A DNA stretch of 64,000 nucleotides, from assembly GCA_960531495.1 (NCBI GenBank), contig OY482847.1, forward strand, positions 26,107,598 to 26,171,597, written 5' to 3'. Each line of letters begins with the position of its first letter. Position 1 is the first letter of the stretch. The DNA comes from Zeus faber (Eukaryota > Chordata > Actinopteri > Zeiformes > Zeidae). The position numbers were made by a program, and so were the translations under genes. Positions 25,707 to 39,016 of this stretch are shown piece by piece. Under the pieces are notes generated by a model. The model ran no database searches. It was not told where the DNA came from and saw only the letters and a program-made list of their open reading frames with translations.

Positions 25707-28700
25707 CAGCTCTGAAAACACCAGAAACTAACCCCAATACAGTGTCTCTTAAAGGTAGTGCAAGAGCCTTCATAAGGTCTCCTTCCCCTCATCTCAGCAA
25801 GTGTTCAAGAGCAAAACATTTCAAATCAATCAGGCATCCGATCATCAACCATCAATACATGAATGTGGTCATTTGGATGACAGCATAAGTTCTAACTCCA
25901 CTTGTTAAACAGTCTATTAGACTTAGGATGATTGTTTTAAAGAGTGATGTTCTAAGAATACCAAAGCTAGTTCCACTGCAAAAAAGAAAGATAAAAGATT
26001 AAAAAAAACCTTGAGAAAAAAAGCTTTTTGATCAGTTACAGGGAATTTCAAATAAAGAGATCATAATGGAAACAAATTTAGATTTAGTCTGTTGGACTCA
26101 CTACAGAGTTAGTCTTAACGCTGCTGACAGTATTTCCACTCCGGAGAAATGTGTAGAGACAACACCTGGGTCAGCTGGACGGCAGGCAGGCTGAAACAGG
26201 TCCGTGCTGGGATCACTGTCCACACTGTAATTACACAGAGCCACTGAGGGCCTGTTAACCATTGTCCGTGCACAGAGACAATCCTGCTTGGTCATTCCGA
26301 ACTAACTGCTTGGCCAGCGTCAATCCCCTCCCCACCATAAATTCCACTGGATAAACACTGACAGGTGGCACTACACTGCCAAACTGAGGCAAAAGGAGCC
26401 TGCAAATCCGAGAGCGTGATGACATTCTCTTTGAAAAGGTTGTCTTGCGTGTGCCTATTATAAATTGAGAGCCTAAACTTTGTCATGACAGAGCTTCTTA
26501 TTGTTAATGGCCTGAGGACGAGTGGTGGAGGAAGTTAGTGGGGCAATGGAGCCGGGAAGAGACCTTAACACAGTGTGCTACACCGGGTTCCAAGGACTTG
26601 ATCCTACATTGTAGCGTCACCAAAACACCAAATAGGCACATCCTGCCTACTGTGGTTCTGTTTTGTCTTTGGTACATTTCCTCCTGCGGTTGTTTTGCCA
26701 TCACATTTGTAAATATACATAGCAATAAAGAGGAAATTATTCAACCACTACTGGAAATCACAGAAAGTAGATTAATTTCATTTTCAAATTTAAATTTGAA
26801 GCACATCTGCTTAAAATGTGCTTATAACAGAGGTTAAATGTGACATGTTAAGAAGATTCAGGAAAGTTTGAAGGTGGTCACTGTAGAAACACCATGAATG
26901 ATTTAACACAAACACACACACGCATTAAGAGCAGTTTTATCTTCCCTGCCAGAATCATATCTCTGGCAAATAAGATGGAAAATTTTTACAACAAGCATGT
27001 TTCAGTTGTTAATCCACATGTTAATTGTAGTAAATTGAACATTTATTATAAAAAAAGTGGCTTTTATGCTGGAAAATAATAATTTATCCTCTCCTTGTTT
27101 TATAAAACTGTAAATAATGAACAATCATCAAGAGTATCTAGAATTAATGGCCGCATAATAAAATGTCATTTTTCATGCTGGCAGCCTTATACAATCTACC
27201 GTTGGAGACCATAAATAAATGTGAGGGTTTATAAAAGTTTAAATGGAAAAGAAAGATGAGACAGCGAGAGTAAACTGGACCACTCCTCTGCGGTCCCCAT
27301 GGAGACGTGAACTTCCTGCGTCCACTCCCTGGACAATGACCCTGGCACTGTGTCAGAGAGGAAGCGTGTCCAAACTCCATAACAACACCATCATGCCTTT
27401 GTTTTCACAATTTCTATTTTTTCCCTCCATATAGTAAAATGGAGCAACGAGCAGTGCAATGTTAAGTATCCTAATTTGCCATATATAGGCCTGCGATTAC
27501 TTTTTCCGAGACACTGGCAACACTATTTTAGAGTTGAATTGTTATCGGGAAACAGAATATTCACCAGGTTACTAGAAAGGTTTGGCAGTAGAAAGAGAGG
27601 GACAACTTTAATATGGAGAAAAAATACAAAAGAATGGGAAATAAGATATAATGGCACGTTCCTCCTGGACATCTTGTCTTCCCCGTTTTTTACATCCCGA
27701 CACGGTGGAGGAGACAGCAGCTTTGGAAGATCCATATGCTGTACCTACTTCAACGCAATGTCTTACTTAGTCTCTAATGGCTCCACTGCTTTCTGGTCCC
27801 TCTCTGAAAAAAGTTTATTTTTCTTGTTATTTCCCATGTGTTGTAAACACCCAACGCCACTCTTCACCCACTGACTGAGGTCTGTACATACAGAGGCCAC
27901 AAAACTACTGTATCCCCTTTTACATGGATATCTGTTTACCGCAGCTGCCAAGGGAATCCAGGTAGCCGGTTAGAGATCTATTCTGCATGGTGATGTCATG
28001 TTAAACCTGGCGGAAGCAAAGAGCAGGTAATTATTAATCAGTAAGGGAAGCAATAAAACTCATGAATATGCGTGAGCTGATAGTTTCAGCTCACGCATAT
28101 TGACAGCTATCAGCAAAGAAAGTGGGAGGATTCTGGAACCGAAGCTTGAATAGATGATAAAATGAAACCGTTACAAGAACAAAGGATTCTGCAGATCAAG
28201 TCCAAGTGTCATGGACAGCGAAGAAAAGTTGGCAGCAGGTAAAATAACAGACAAAGAAAGTGCTTGTACTTTGCAATGAAAGTGAACTACAGCCGTGATA
28301 CGCCTTCTGGGATACTTGTGTCGGGATTGCAGCCCACAAGCATCACAATGCGATTTGGCAAAGGGCAGCAGTCACAGAGCAAAAAATAGTTCAGACGTTA
28401 TTCTGGATCAACGGGGCGGGTGGTCAGTTTTCAGGGGCCGGAGGCAGACAGTGGAGATGAAAGAACAGGACAGGGCAGGAAGACTCGAAGACAGCGAATA
28501 ACTAGGAGGTATCAGTGACCCGGATTATCCACGCTCGACTTCTCCCTCAGAATGGACGACTATCGGGGCCAAGAGGGCCCGGACCCGGGGGCCAGACGGC
28601 ACCGAGGAGCAGCCCAGGCACCCGCAGGGAATTGCTCATGGGTAGAAATGCTTTGCAAAAAACAAAACACAGATAAGATTCCGTCACGCGTGTAGAACCG

Positions 28701-31480
28701 ATCTACAAAAAAAAAACAAAACTTGAAGCCCAACATTTACTGTAACATAGAGAATATGAAGGCAGTAAGTAGCAGAACATGCAAAATGGTTCACTGCACA
28801 TATCTGCACACACACATAGCACAGGCGAGATGCCAGGAGAACTCATCTCCTCTTTCACAGCTGAGTGGAGATGAGCAGTAATGACTGTTGCTGATCACAG
28901 ATCACGGTGCCAAGACTGTAGATGTCTCCAACCCCACGCTGGTGAACACACAGCTGTCCTAGACCAGCGATGGGCAACGATACCATCAGCACTCGTCAAT
29001 ACTGTTTGTGTGTACAATGTTGATCCATTTCATATTTTCCAACATGAGGATATGTGGGTATGCTTGTTCTCCTCACGGCTGATTTGCTATGTGAAGCTCG
29101 ATGGAAGTTGGCAGACGGTTGATTTCGGAGGCGTTGTATAACCGCAGTGACAAGATTGCTTCCTCGAGGGCATTTCAAATCTCAGATGAATAGTCAAATA
29201 GAGCCATTTCAACGATACCACCACAAAAGGTAGTATTTGTGCGAATGATTTTTTTCTTTTTTTTTTAAAACAAGATTTGAATGACATTCACAAGCCGAGA
29301 CAACCGATCCAAAACTTGCGCACAAAAACTTATATTCGTATTTTCTTTCTCACCACTGGCCAGAGCTTCCGCTGGTCTATCAGTATCCCTGCCACACAGA
29401 AAACATGACATCACTTCTTCCTGGGTTGATTGTCTAGCCCGAGGCAGTAACGTCATTCCGTCCCAATCAATACAAAATCCGAGCTGAATACTGTAAGGGA
29501 TTTCCATGAGTCCAAACAGAGCAGCTAGGGTTAACCCTAATAAACCATAATCTGAAAAGCTGCACTTTGATTGTGGTTGATGTGAGTGACTATGCAGTTT
29601 GTTCAGTTTTCCCCCCTCTCCCGTTGTGGATGTTATCTATCCTTTTTCTTAAGGTTTCCTTTGATCGGGAGTTCAAACAGACTCACTCTCAGAGCTCTCA
29701 AACTCGGAGCTGGCTTTTAGGTCACTGCATTTGTAATGGCAATGGTAAAGACAATCAATACAGTTTAGACACCACTTTGGTTTAAAGGCAGGCACAGAAA
29801 TAACAACTAATAGGAGAGAGGCTGATTTCTTTGTGCCGTTTCATTTTTGTTTTTTAACAGAAAAAGGGTAATCGTGTCCAATTTGCAGGCTTAATGCTCT
29901 GCACAATGCTATGCACATCTGCTCAGCGCATTAGAAAAAAAACAAAAAAAAACAACTGTAATTACAGGGCAGTGTTTCGAAAGCTTGCTCACGCTCCTCT
30001 TGAGGATGGGGCAGAATGCTGTCTGTGGCTCTCCCCGTTGCGTACCACAGGCTTTTGAAATCTGAGCCTGGTGGTGCAGTCAAAGCTGCAGTGAACGGTT
30101 GAGATGGCAGAGCGTCTGCAGCGGTGCTGATCGAGCGGTAGGCAGCGCAGCCCCGACGGCATGGAACCTCCCCGGGTTTGTTTAATGGGCCGTGGCTGTA
30201 CCGTGTCAACACGTAGAGCGTCTTGTTGCTTGACCCATAGGGATCGCAACGTGGTTCAAATATTCAATTCTTTCAGCACAATTATATCAAATTAGAGGCT
30301 AAAAGTGCTGGTCACAAAGAGGCAGCTGAAACATCAATTTATTGGAAATAGTTCTGACTTAGGAAGTTAGACATTATGGAAAATAACCCATTTGTGACAA
30401 TGTACAATGATACAGACCATGCTTAAAAGTATATCTTCTTGAGGATTTGAAGGCATACTACTCAGCCATTTAACCATGGGGATTTAGTTGCAGGCATTAC
30501 TGAAATGGCATAAACCTTATGGTAATATCTCTGTACTGTACAGGACCGTATATGATGGTAGGTATAAGGTTTTCACTGACAGTGTTTTTCAACTTCTAAG
30601 TTTATATTTGTATGTATAAAACCTAGTTTCATGGCCCTTTCACATATGGTTAACATGAGCTTTTACTGCATTTAATGTGGTTTACAAAGTGAATGCTATA
30701 AAAAGGGCATCGGGCTACACTTAAATCAACTCAGCACGCATATTCCGGTCTCAACTTCTTGCTAAATGAGTTTGGCCAATGAGAGCATTTCTCCATACAG
30801 TCGGGCGCTTACCGTGCAGAACAAAACAGCTTCAAACACTTTCTGAGAACAGCCTTGAATTCCATCATCTTAAGAGGGTCAAAATGGTCCAAGTGTCCCT
30901 CTTCCAACCCTATCTAGGCATGCACTGGCCAAGACACGAAGGCCATTTGACCCAGACTCAGCGTACACCTCGGGAGAGAACACTACAGTCCTTATAAGAG
31001 TCCTACAAAGCTCGCCTAGGCTGCCGTCGCACCACTGGACTCCTGCAGCGCCACTTGTAGAGCAGATAGATTTGCAAAGCCAAGTTAGCTGCATTCACGA
31101 ACCGGCTCCTCAAGGCCGAAAAGGGGCCCTTCTATAGGCAAACTTTAACACTCTCTCCGCGTAGTCCCTCCACCGTTATCAAGGAGACAGACGTGGAAGA
31201 GTTGAAAAGGTGAGGAGGAAAAAAATAAATGATTAAAAAAACACTACTTTAAAGTACGGTAAGGCTTGGAGGTAGAGGTCGTCCTTCACAGTTTTCTCAA
31301 GATGGGTGCTTGAGTGACTGACAAATCACCTGAGAAAATAAAAAACATCCACAGACACGCCGTCTATGGTTGAGATGAATTGCAAGTAAAGTCCCCATTG
31401 TTTTCCACCAATCTCTCCTGTAAGAATTATGATATTCCTCAACACATTGAGGAAATTACACGTATAAGCTTCAACAAAGC
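25707..31480. other. myo9a intron 1 segment, no gene seen
   Basis: Apart from the hairpin at 28,065-28,101, this is unique sequence with scattered short frames and no recognised coding exon or RNA gene. Confidence 0.5.
28065..28101. repeat. Perfect 16-bp-stem hairpin
   Basis: The arms aatatgcgtgagctga (28,065-28,080) and tcagctcacgcatatt (28,086-28,101) are exact reverse complements around a 5-nt loop. A second, overlapping complement (gctgatag with ctatcagc) extends the symmetry on the right. It may be a MITE remnant or a cruciform-forming site. Confidence 0.9.
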
Positions 31481-31481
31481 A

Positions 31482-31607
<126 letters not shown>

Positions 31608-31949
31608 ACAATCGGATGATCACTGATGGAGCGCTCCAATTAAGAGTAAGAGAACCTATCCTGTTTTACATTAGACAGGAACAGGCAGCGTTTCGGGCTT
31701 CCTTATCAGATACTGTCTGTTTAATGTGGGCTCAACAGAGCTATCTCCTCTTTTCCTCCCTTCTTGACTCTCCTCTCTTCTTTGACACAAGGCAGACTAC
31801 TATAAACCACATGAATTCCTCAAGCTGCCTGGTGCTGCCTCAGTGCTCGCAGGCCATTGCAAGCATTGTTTACAATTGTCACCCTTAATTACAAAATAGT
31901 CAAACTGAAGAGTAAGTAAAGGCTAACAACCACAAAAACACACATATAT

Positions 31950-32110
31950 AGGGGGCGTACACCTTATAAAGGGGAGTAGGGACACCCCTTACCTTCACAA
32001 CAGCTGCACTACTTTTTGGAATGCTGTCCTCCAAATCATGAATTGTGTGTCGTGGGATATCGCATCATTCTTTAAGAGAAGCCTCCAGGTCTTTGAGGGT
32101 GAAAGGAGTT
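31950..32110 (-). mobile_element. Tc1/mariner transposase C-terminal remnant
   Basis: Read on the minus strand, this encodes TLKDLEASLKE, a break, then CDIPRHTIHDLEDSIPKSS and AAVVKVRGVPTPL. That aligns with the C-terminal end of Tc1-like transposases (pattern NLQDLKDLL..W..IP..T...L..SMPRR..AV..AKGGPT, recalled). An in-frame stop shows that it is dead. The catalytic DDE residues lie upstream in such proteins and are not present. The gggggc/ccttataaagggg sequence at the left may be a decayed terminal repeat. Confidence 0.65.
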
Positions 32111-35100
32111 GGAAATATACTTCGCACTTCCCTCTTGAGAATGTTCCCCTTGACGATAAAAAAGAATAAACAATTAAATGAGTCTGCAGTTTTTGGGACT
32201 GACGCACCTGAAATTGCCGTGCTGACTATTGCTTTAAAAATATCAAAGTGCTGAATGTTTAGACCCCCTTTATAGCTGACACGTGCTGATAATTTACAAT
32301 CAACCTAATATGACTCCACCACTGCAGCTGCATGTCAATTGGTCTTTGAAATATATTGTGAGCTCCATTTCACGGGGTGTTGTGTGGGTGCATTATATAT
32401 GTTATATATATACAAATAATATATAATGTATGTTTGGCTTGATGTTTAGTAAGAGGGTACCACTGTCCAGTTCAATGGAAGCACCCGCATGAAAATGACC
32501 AGTATTGTCCTATTACACAAGAGCACATGCCTAGGGATTAGGAAAGGGCATGCATGTACCGTATAGCTAAAGGGGGCCGCAGTAGCCATTGTCATATCTG
32601 TATCAACATACACACACACACATGGAGGGGTACGTTTGTTGGCATATACCACAAATATACCTGGTCAGGTACAGCATGAAAAAAAAAAACCTGGTCTGGT
32701 ACATCTTCATACTAAATGTCAAATTGGCCATAAATTAGGTGCCCAGTCCTATAGCAACTTGACTTAATGGTGTTACCTCATCAAATCTAGTGTTGGGATC
32801 ATTAACCTATTCAACGTTTATTTGTAGAGCCTGATAAAGCAGCAGGTAAAACTAACCTGAGGGTTATTTTTTCCCGAGGAAACCACTTTCTCTCCAATGC
32901 CCTTCAGGTTTCCTGTGATTGTTCGAACACAAACTAGATCACAGCGGGGATTTCTCAACAACAAAAAGGATTGAAACACAAAACTGCGCCCTACTTCTCT
33001 GTCCCAAGCAAAACACCGGCGTGTGGAATTAACTGTAGGGGGAAAATAAGGCTAATTTTAGGGATTTGAAAACATGTTGTAACACACATCAGTTTCACTT
33101 GCTAATGGGGAGTCTCATTTATCTTTATGTGAAAGAGTTGCAAAAAAAAATAATAATAATACAATTTCATGGAGATAAAAATAACAAAGCCACACAATCC
33201 AGGGTCCCCTCTCTCCATCAACACTGCAGCCACTCTTGGCAGCACAGAGTTAATGAGGGGAAATGCAAAACGCAGGGAAGCTGAGCCTTTGAGGCCAAAG
33301 CCTCCCTCATAATGGACAACCAAAGAAAGGGGGGCTTTGTTCAGTGCAACACAAGCAGGTTCCTCTTTAATGACTTCATGTGCATGCCAATCACTTACGC
33401 CATACAATCCCATCATGCGGTCACAACAGTGTTCGGGGTGTCCCCAGACACCCCCGTCAGACCGTGTAAGCAGGCAGCACGTGACTTGTGCTTTTCATCA
33501 GTCTCATTTGGAAAAGATGCTTGTCGGTTACATCACAGTGTTGTTTCCATGGTGTTACCAAAAATAAACAACCTAAAAAGACAGCCTAGACGGTTAGTGA
33601 AAAATAAACAAGTTGGAGGATGTGGTTGATAAATGCAGGGTATATAATAAAGGCAGCTTAACATATCCAGCCTTTCTTTGGGTCATGGATTCTGAAACTT
33701 TCAGCCCAGGACACATGATACAAAGACTCAAGGCCAAGATAAATGTATCTCAGTTTTAGATGAATTAAACATTGTGGCCGGCAGCATGTGAGGAAAAACA
33801 ATGTCATTGCAACTATTTTGTTCAAATGTTTCCATTTGCACCAGCCTCAGTTAAAAATGATAAAAAACGTTAAACATAAACCTCGTTCTTCCGGGCAGAC
33901 ACTCAGGAAAAGTTAAAATGGATGAAAAACAAGTTTTCCATCTAACAAGAATAACAGATACGATTGAAATTGGATAAATTGATTGAAAGTTTTCTCATTC
34001 AGCTATGAGAGCATTCACTATAAAGGGCTGTCGTCCTTCAAACATGACCAATCAAAAACATAAATATGTGCTCTATCCTATTAAGGGGTTTGGACAATAG
34101 GAGTGAACAAGAGGTATGGCAGAAAAATATCACTAGCTATCACTTTAGGAAGGGGGAAGAGACCCATTGTAACTTGTTTGTGTTGACATACTGCAGCATG
34201 TTGGGTACCAATATGTGCAGTATTCTGATGATCGGAAGGTCATCTCTGATGATGAGCACAGATGATAGAACTTCTTAAAACTCCTGCCGTCCACCGAACC
34301 CAAACATCCCATCACTGCAAGTAGTAAACTTGTTATATTAAATTTTGACCCAAAAATGTTTTAAATAATATGGTAATATATATAATACCGTTCAGCCTCA
34401 AGGAATAGCAGTCAATCAATGTTATTTATTGAAATCAGTCTATCACAACACTGAAATTTGTATAGGCCCATGTTACCTCACTTTATCGTTAATAGATGTT
34501 GTTTCACTGCCAAAAAGAATGGACCGCTATATACTGTATAAACAAGGGCTATTTTGATTCCTGATGCATTTTTCATGACTGAGCATTTCAAAACTGCTTG
34601 AGTGATGCAAATCTTCCTGCATCAGTGCGTCAGCTATATATAACGCCTAGGAAAAGATCCCTACACAAATGATGTGTCTCTGCTATATTTAAATGTCATC
34701 AGGATCCCCATATCCCTTTGAGAGATGCATTTATAGTCATCTTTAGTGTTGAGAAAATAAATAAAAGAGCATAAATGAATAAAAAAATCTGCGAAATAGA
34801 CACAACCCAGGTTGGTCACTCAGCACAAGTTTGCAAATTTCAGGAGCAGTTAAAGTGAAACTATCAAATTCATAAGCAAGGAGCATTACTGAAGCATGTC
34901 CTTCAAGCTCAAAATGAATGAACAGCATCTCCTTGGCCATCAAATATCACTGTTCCAGTAAAGAGTGGGTAGGGAAGGGAGCAGGGCGTCACAAAATATC
35001 TTTGAGCAATCAGGGAGGGATGCCCAGAACCTCAGGAGGCCAACTTTTGTCAAAGCGGTTCAGAGAGTGGGGGAATATCAACAAACTGTCTCACCGTGGG

Positions 35101-36300
35101 GAGCCGACGCTTGTTGGAAAGACGCAGTTCTTTCACATCCCATGTTGGTTTGCTTTCATGTTTGTTTACATTAAATATCTTGGAGTTAATAACAGAAAAT
35201 GGAAAAGTTCAAACAACATAGGTTTAAATGTGCAGAACTCGAGCACCCGATTCCTTAATTCGAAACCTTCCGGGGGTCTTTGGGATCGGTCCCGCACTCG
35301 CCAAAAAATTAAGTCACGGAATAAACGTTTTTTTTGTGACACAAATGAATGCCCAGTAATACTAAAATAGAGGACAGAACGCTCGAGAGGTGTCAGATGT
35401 CGGGAGGAACCAGTTGGCGGTGTCTTGGCCGAGGCCGTCTCTCAGCCTGCCCTGGCAGCTGTGTTGCCTCAGACCTCACATTCCAGCGGGATAGGCCCAC
35501 TCCACTCTCATCACCTGTGCAGATCTGAGGGACGGACGGCGTCCCAATGGAGCTGCACAGCAGTGCGACGCAATGGCAAATGTTTCACTTATTTATATGC
35601 AAGTTATTTTTAGCATCGGGGAAGGTGGAAGCATTTTGGAACTTATCAGACAAACTACATGCAAAGATGAGACGTGGGATTTTACTGATTGTCTTAAAAG
35701 ATATTAGACTGGTTCCTCTAGTCACATTTTTGTGCAATTCACACAGCCACAAACTGTAAATCTTAATCTCTCAGCATCTCGACATTTCCCCAAACGTGAC
35801 ACTCTTAGAAAATAAAGTACAGTATTATCTTGTCATACTGGCAGTGCCCTTATGTACGCTCATTGTACCCTTGGCACTTGTAATTTTGTACCTCACTGGT
35901 ACAAGAAAGGTACAATTTGGTAAAATGTTTGCCTTAACAGGGTACTGCTGGCGTGACAAGCCAAACGTACAATGTTGTACTTAATTTCCGAGGAGTGGGA
36001 GAGAGATTGAGTGAAGCGGTGACTGAATGAGTTGTGAGGAGTACCGATAGTGGCTGGCTGAGGCAGGCCCCATGATTCAGCAGCTTCTTCACCTCATCAG
36101 ACCTCCCTCCCCAATCCCAGCTGCTGTGCAGTGTGCACTGCATTATCACAGGCTCCCACTGACCTCCACTAAATAATACATTTACTCCGCCCCATTACTC
36201 AAAATAACAACACAAAATGCTTCACCTTTGGATATAATGAACCAGTTGATGTCATTGGTATGAATACAAAACACATAATTATCAGATCAATAGTAAAAAT
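32111..36300. other. myo9a intron 1 segment, no gene seen
   Basis: Mostly AT-rich unique sequence. At 35,815-35,975 the gtacaa/ttgtac-rich text (tttgtacc, ggtacaa) resembles a decayed fish MITE, but no paired ends were found. Confidence 0.45.
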
Positions 36301-36331
36301 GAATCAGCTCAACAACAAACAATAATCCGAT

Positions 36332-36337
<6 letters not shown>

Positions 36338-36371
<34 letters not shown>
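36338..36371. repeat. (AT)n microsatellite
   Basis: About 17 AT units between copies of a short motif (gatcaataat / atcaacaataa) that recurs at 36,290-36,440. Confidence 0.9.
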
Positions 36372-36375
<4 letters not shown>

Positions 36376-36859
36376 CAGGTCAACAATAAAAAAAAATTTT
36401 GATCAATAATACTAAATGAATATAGTAATCAGATCAACAATAACAAAATAACGACCGGGATAAATATAGCTATGCTCTGTTTTAGGTGTGACAGCTCTTC
36501 CAGGGGTCCTCTCTACAAGCCCTTCAGCCCAGTGACAGGGCGAGTGCGGCGAATTTGCGGAGGAGCACTTTTTAAATTTAGACCAGTGACTTTGTAGTTT
36601 CTCTGTGACACGACGAGTCACCGGACAGCGGCTTTAACTTCAACCAGTAGCTGTTTAACTTCGGGTTTTTACAAGCGCGCAGCGCACACAACCAGCCACC
36701 CAGGCTGCGCCAGCACGTCAGAGCGCTGCTATTCATTCAGTTTAAACAAAAAATCATAATAACAATGATGGGGGGGGGGGAGAAAAAAAAAAAGAAAGAT
36801 GTCTGGTTCTCGGAGGGATGGAGGATCCTAAACGACTTGATCAGCACGCTCTTCCTTAC

Positions 36860-36960
36860 CTCGGATCTCCAAGGTTGAAGCAGATCTCCCGCAGCAGCGA
36901 CGCTCCTCTCTCTCTCCCTCTCTCCCTCTCTCCCTCTCTCAGGGCTGCACACGCACCCGT
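36860..36960 (-). other. myo9a: Probable myo9a non-coding first exon (3' end defined)
   Basis: On the minus strand, ggagatccgag/GTAAGGAAG is a strong splice donor, so the exon's last base is 36,860. It lies at the edge of the CpG-rich region, 19 kb upstream of the coding exon, as expected for a 5'UTR exon. The exon body includes a GA-rich run (ctctctccctctc on the plus strand). The transcription start is unresolved; the far end given is nominal. Confidence 0.55.
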
Positions 36961-37097
36961 CTCTTTAATTCCATGGAGTCCCAAAGATTGGATTCGTTCT
37001 TGTTTTGGTTTTCTTCTTCTCCCCTCTCGGCACTCCTCGCCGCGCGGGTCATTGAGACGTTACTGGGGAGTTAGCGCAATTTCGACCGATCTTTTCT

Positions 37098-37129
37098 ATT
37101 ATTACAAAGAGGAAGAAGAAAAAAAAAAA

Positions 37130-37165
<36 letters not shown>

Positions 37166-37182
37166 AAAAAAAAAAAAAAATG
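37098..37182. repeat. (AAG)(AAT)n poly-A tract in the promoter region
   Basis: An AAG run, an A run, about nine AAT units and a long A run. Lys/Asn and Phe/Tyr homopolymer frames here are meaningless. Confidence 0.95.
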
Positions 37183-37788
37183 CAAATAAAAAGAAGCAGT
37201 CGCCGCGGGGGGATGATTAGCAGGCGGTCGCTCACTGCGCCGTCTCCCTTCTGCCGCCGCTTAATCGGTGCGTTGCACTGCGCGCACACGCCCGTTTGCG
37301 CGTCCACGCCAAACATGGGCGGGGAATAAAAACGTCCGGAGAGAGGGGGGGGGGGGGGAGAGGCTGCGTTCGAATAAAGCTCGGAAAACAAATCCTTTTC
37401 GGGGCGGTCCTTTCCCCACTTCTGAGCCTCCAAACGTGCTCCGCGACTACCCTCTTCCACTGCCTCTGTCCGGGGCTCCCCCTGTGAATCCCGCCAGCTA
37501 AAAGAAAACACGCACGCAATCACAATATCGCTTCAAAAAACGACGCGGCTGTCAAACGTCGATGTTCGGCGTGTTGTCAAACGAGCATCCATGCAAATAG
37601 AATTGTGTTGCGTGTTCATGGTGCGTGCTGACACTGCGGGGTGGAGGGGAGGGTGGAGGGGAGCGCATAACCGAGCGTGGGGATTGGATTCTTCCGAGTT
37701 CCACACCGCAATGGAACGCGGCAAGAGACGCGCGCGCAGAGGTAAACCGGGAAGTGAGACACGAGTCACAGCGATTGCGCGTTCAAGG

Positions 37789-37820
<32 letters not shown>

Positions 37821-37979
37821 CTTTAAACAAACCACCTGAAAGGAACATAAATATGTATTGTATGATGAAAATACACATGTGTGTAAATGCGCTTATGTAT
37901 TCATCATTTATGTGAACGATGTTTACGCTGTTCTCTTTTTTTGAGTCATTTACATAATAAATAAATAAAGTACAATAAA

Positions 37980-38032
37980 TAACTATATATCGATATAGAT
38001 ATATGTATATCCATATCGATATATATATTTTT
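37980..38032. repeat. AT-rich near-palindrome
   Basis: The arms atatatcgatat and atatcgatatat pair around a 15-20 nt AT-rich centre, giving cruciform potential between the two promoters. Confidence 0.7.
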
Positions 38033-38249
38033 AAGCTATAAATAAAGACACCGGGGTGGCTCTTGCGCATTAATTAAAGGCTTTTTTTCCCCCTGAGGCG
38101 GGACGTGATTGGTCGTCGCTTCGGCAACGAGCGAACGCCAACTGTCGCGCAGTGCCGCCCGTCACGGAACGGTTTACGGCCAATGTCGCGATGGGCGAGA
38201 GCGCGTTCTCTCCGCCGCTGTTGCTCGGCGCCGGACGCGCGTTTCCTCA

Positions 38250-38251
38250 GG
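38250..38251 (+). other. senp8: Candidate splice donor of a senp8 leader exon
   Basis: tttcctCAG/GTGCGT on the plus strand inside the CpG block is a reasonable donor. It could pair with an acceptor at cccgTAG (38,989) or cctgtCAG (39,003), just before the senp8 ATG. SENP8 leader exons are known in mammals; this pairing is inferred. Confidence 0.35.
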
Positions 38252-38397
38252 TGCGTCACGTCCACGCCGCAGCGTGGACGCGCTCGACGCGCTCCGCGAC
38301 GAGTCGTGCGGCTCAAGCGGCTTTCGGACGTTTTGCTCGCCCGGTGGAGTGGACGTGAGCGGCGTGAGCGGCGTGAGCGACGCGGGGAGGGAGGCGT

Positions 38398-38398
38398 C

Positions 38399-38431
<33 letters not shown>

Positions 38432-38455
38432 GCAGCAGCAGCAGCAGCAGCAGTC
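38398..38455 (+). repeat. (CAG)n tract upstream of senp8
   Basis: About eleven CAG units, one CCG interruption, then about seven CAG units. It could be promoter or 5'UTR. Gln, Ala or Ser runs in the three frames are not linked to a known protein. Confidence 0.9.
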
Positions 38456-39016
38456 TGCTCGTTCACGCACGTTAGTTTTTCCACCTTTTTTTTTTTTTTT
38501 TTAATACGAAACCATTTTTTTTTTTTTATCGTATCCTTCGATCGTCGCCGTGGTGTTCGTTCCGTCGTCACAGCTTATGTACGGGTTTTATTTTATTCCT
38601 ATGTATGAGAATTGGAACGATTTGGTTCGTTGTGTATTGCCGGTGTGTTCATTTCTTTGGTTAATTTTTAAGTGGATGTCCCATTTTTCCGTATTTCCTT
38701 TCTTATTAATGTGTTATCGCTGCTATTTTTATCGCCTATTGTTTTGCTGTGTTCTGCTGTAAGACCCCACTCAAATGATCCGTCTATCGCTTGTCTGTCT
38801 GTAATCTTATCTTTCTATCAACCTATCCAGCCGCTGTTTGTAAATGAGTTTATCTTTCCATCTATCGTATCTCGCCGCCTCTTATCTCTCGTTTACCCGG
38901 ATGAAGAAAGATAATGTTCTATTCATAATAGAGTGTTGTCTTAAACAATGCTTATTTATCACATCGGTTTCTTGATAAACCTCCCGTAGGTTGAGCCTGT
39001 CAGTCCGTCTTGGAGA

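Larger units (their letters stand above)
36450..38480. promoter_or_regulatory. CpG-rich divergent promoter region of myo9a and senp8
   Basis: GC- and CpG-dense blocks at about 36,640-36,720, 37,020-37,070, 37,190-37,520, 37,620-37,790 and 38,090-38,400 contrast with the AT-rich DNA on both sides. The region sits between the probable myo9a first exon (minus) and senp8 (plus), the arrangement found in human. It is broken by an A/AAT tract (37,098-37,182), an (AAC)n tract (about 37,791-37,820) and a CAG tract (38,398-38,455). Transcription start sites cannot be located from sequence alone. Confidence 0.7.

Noticed and set aside
37533-38571. Homopolymer frames (poly-Cys, poly-Gln, poly-Ala, poly-Leu) near the promoter
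   Set aside because: Translations of AAC, CAG and A tracts on both strands; no conserved flanking protein.
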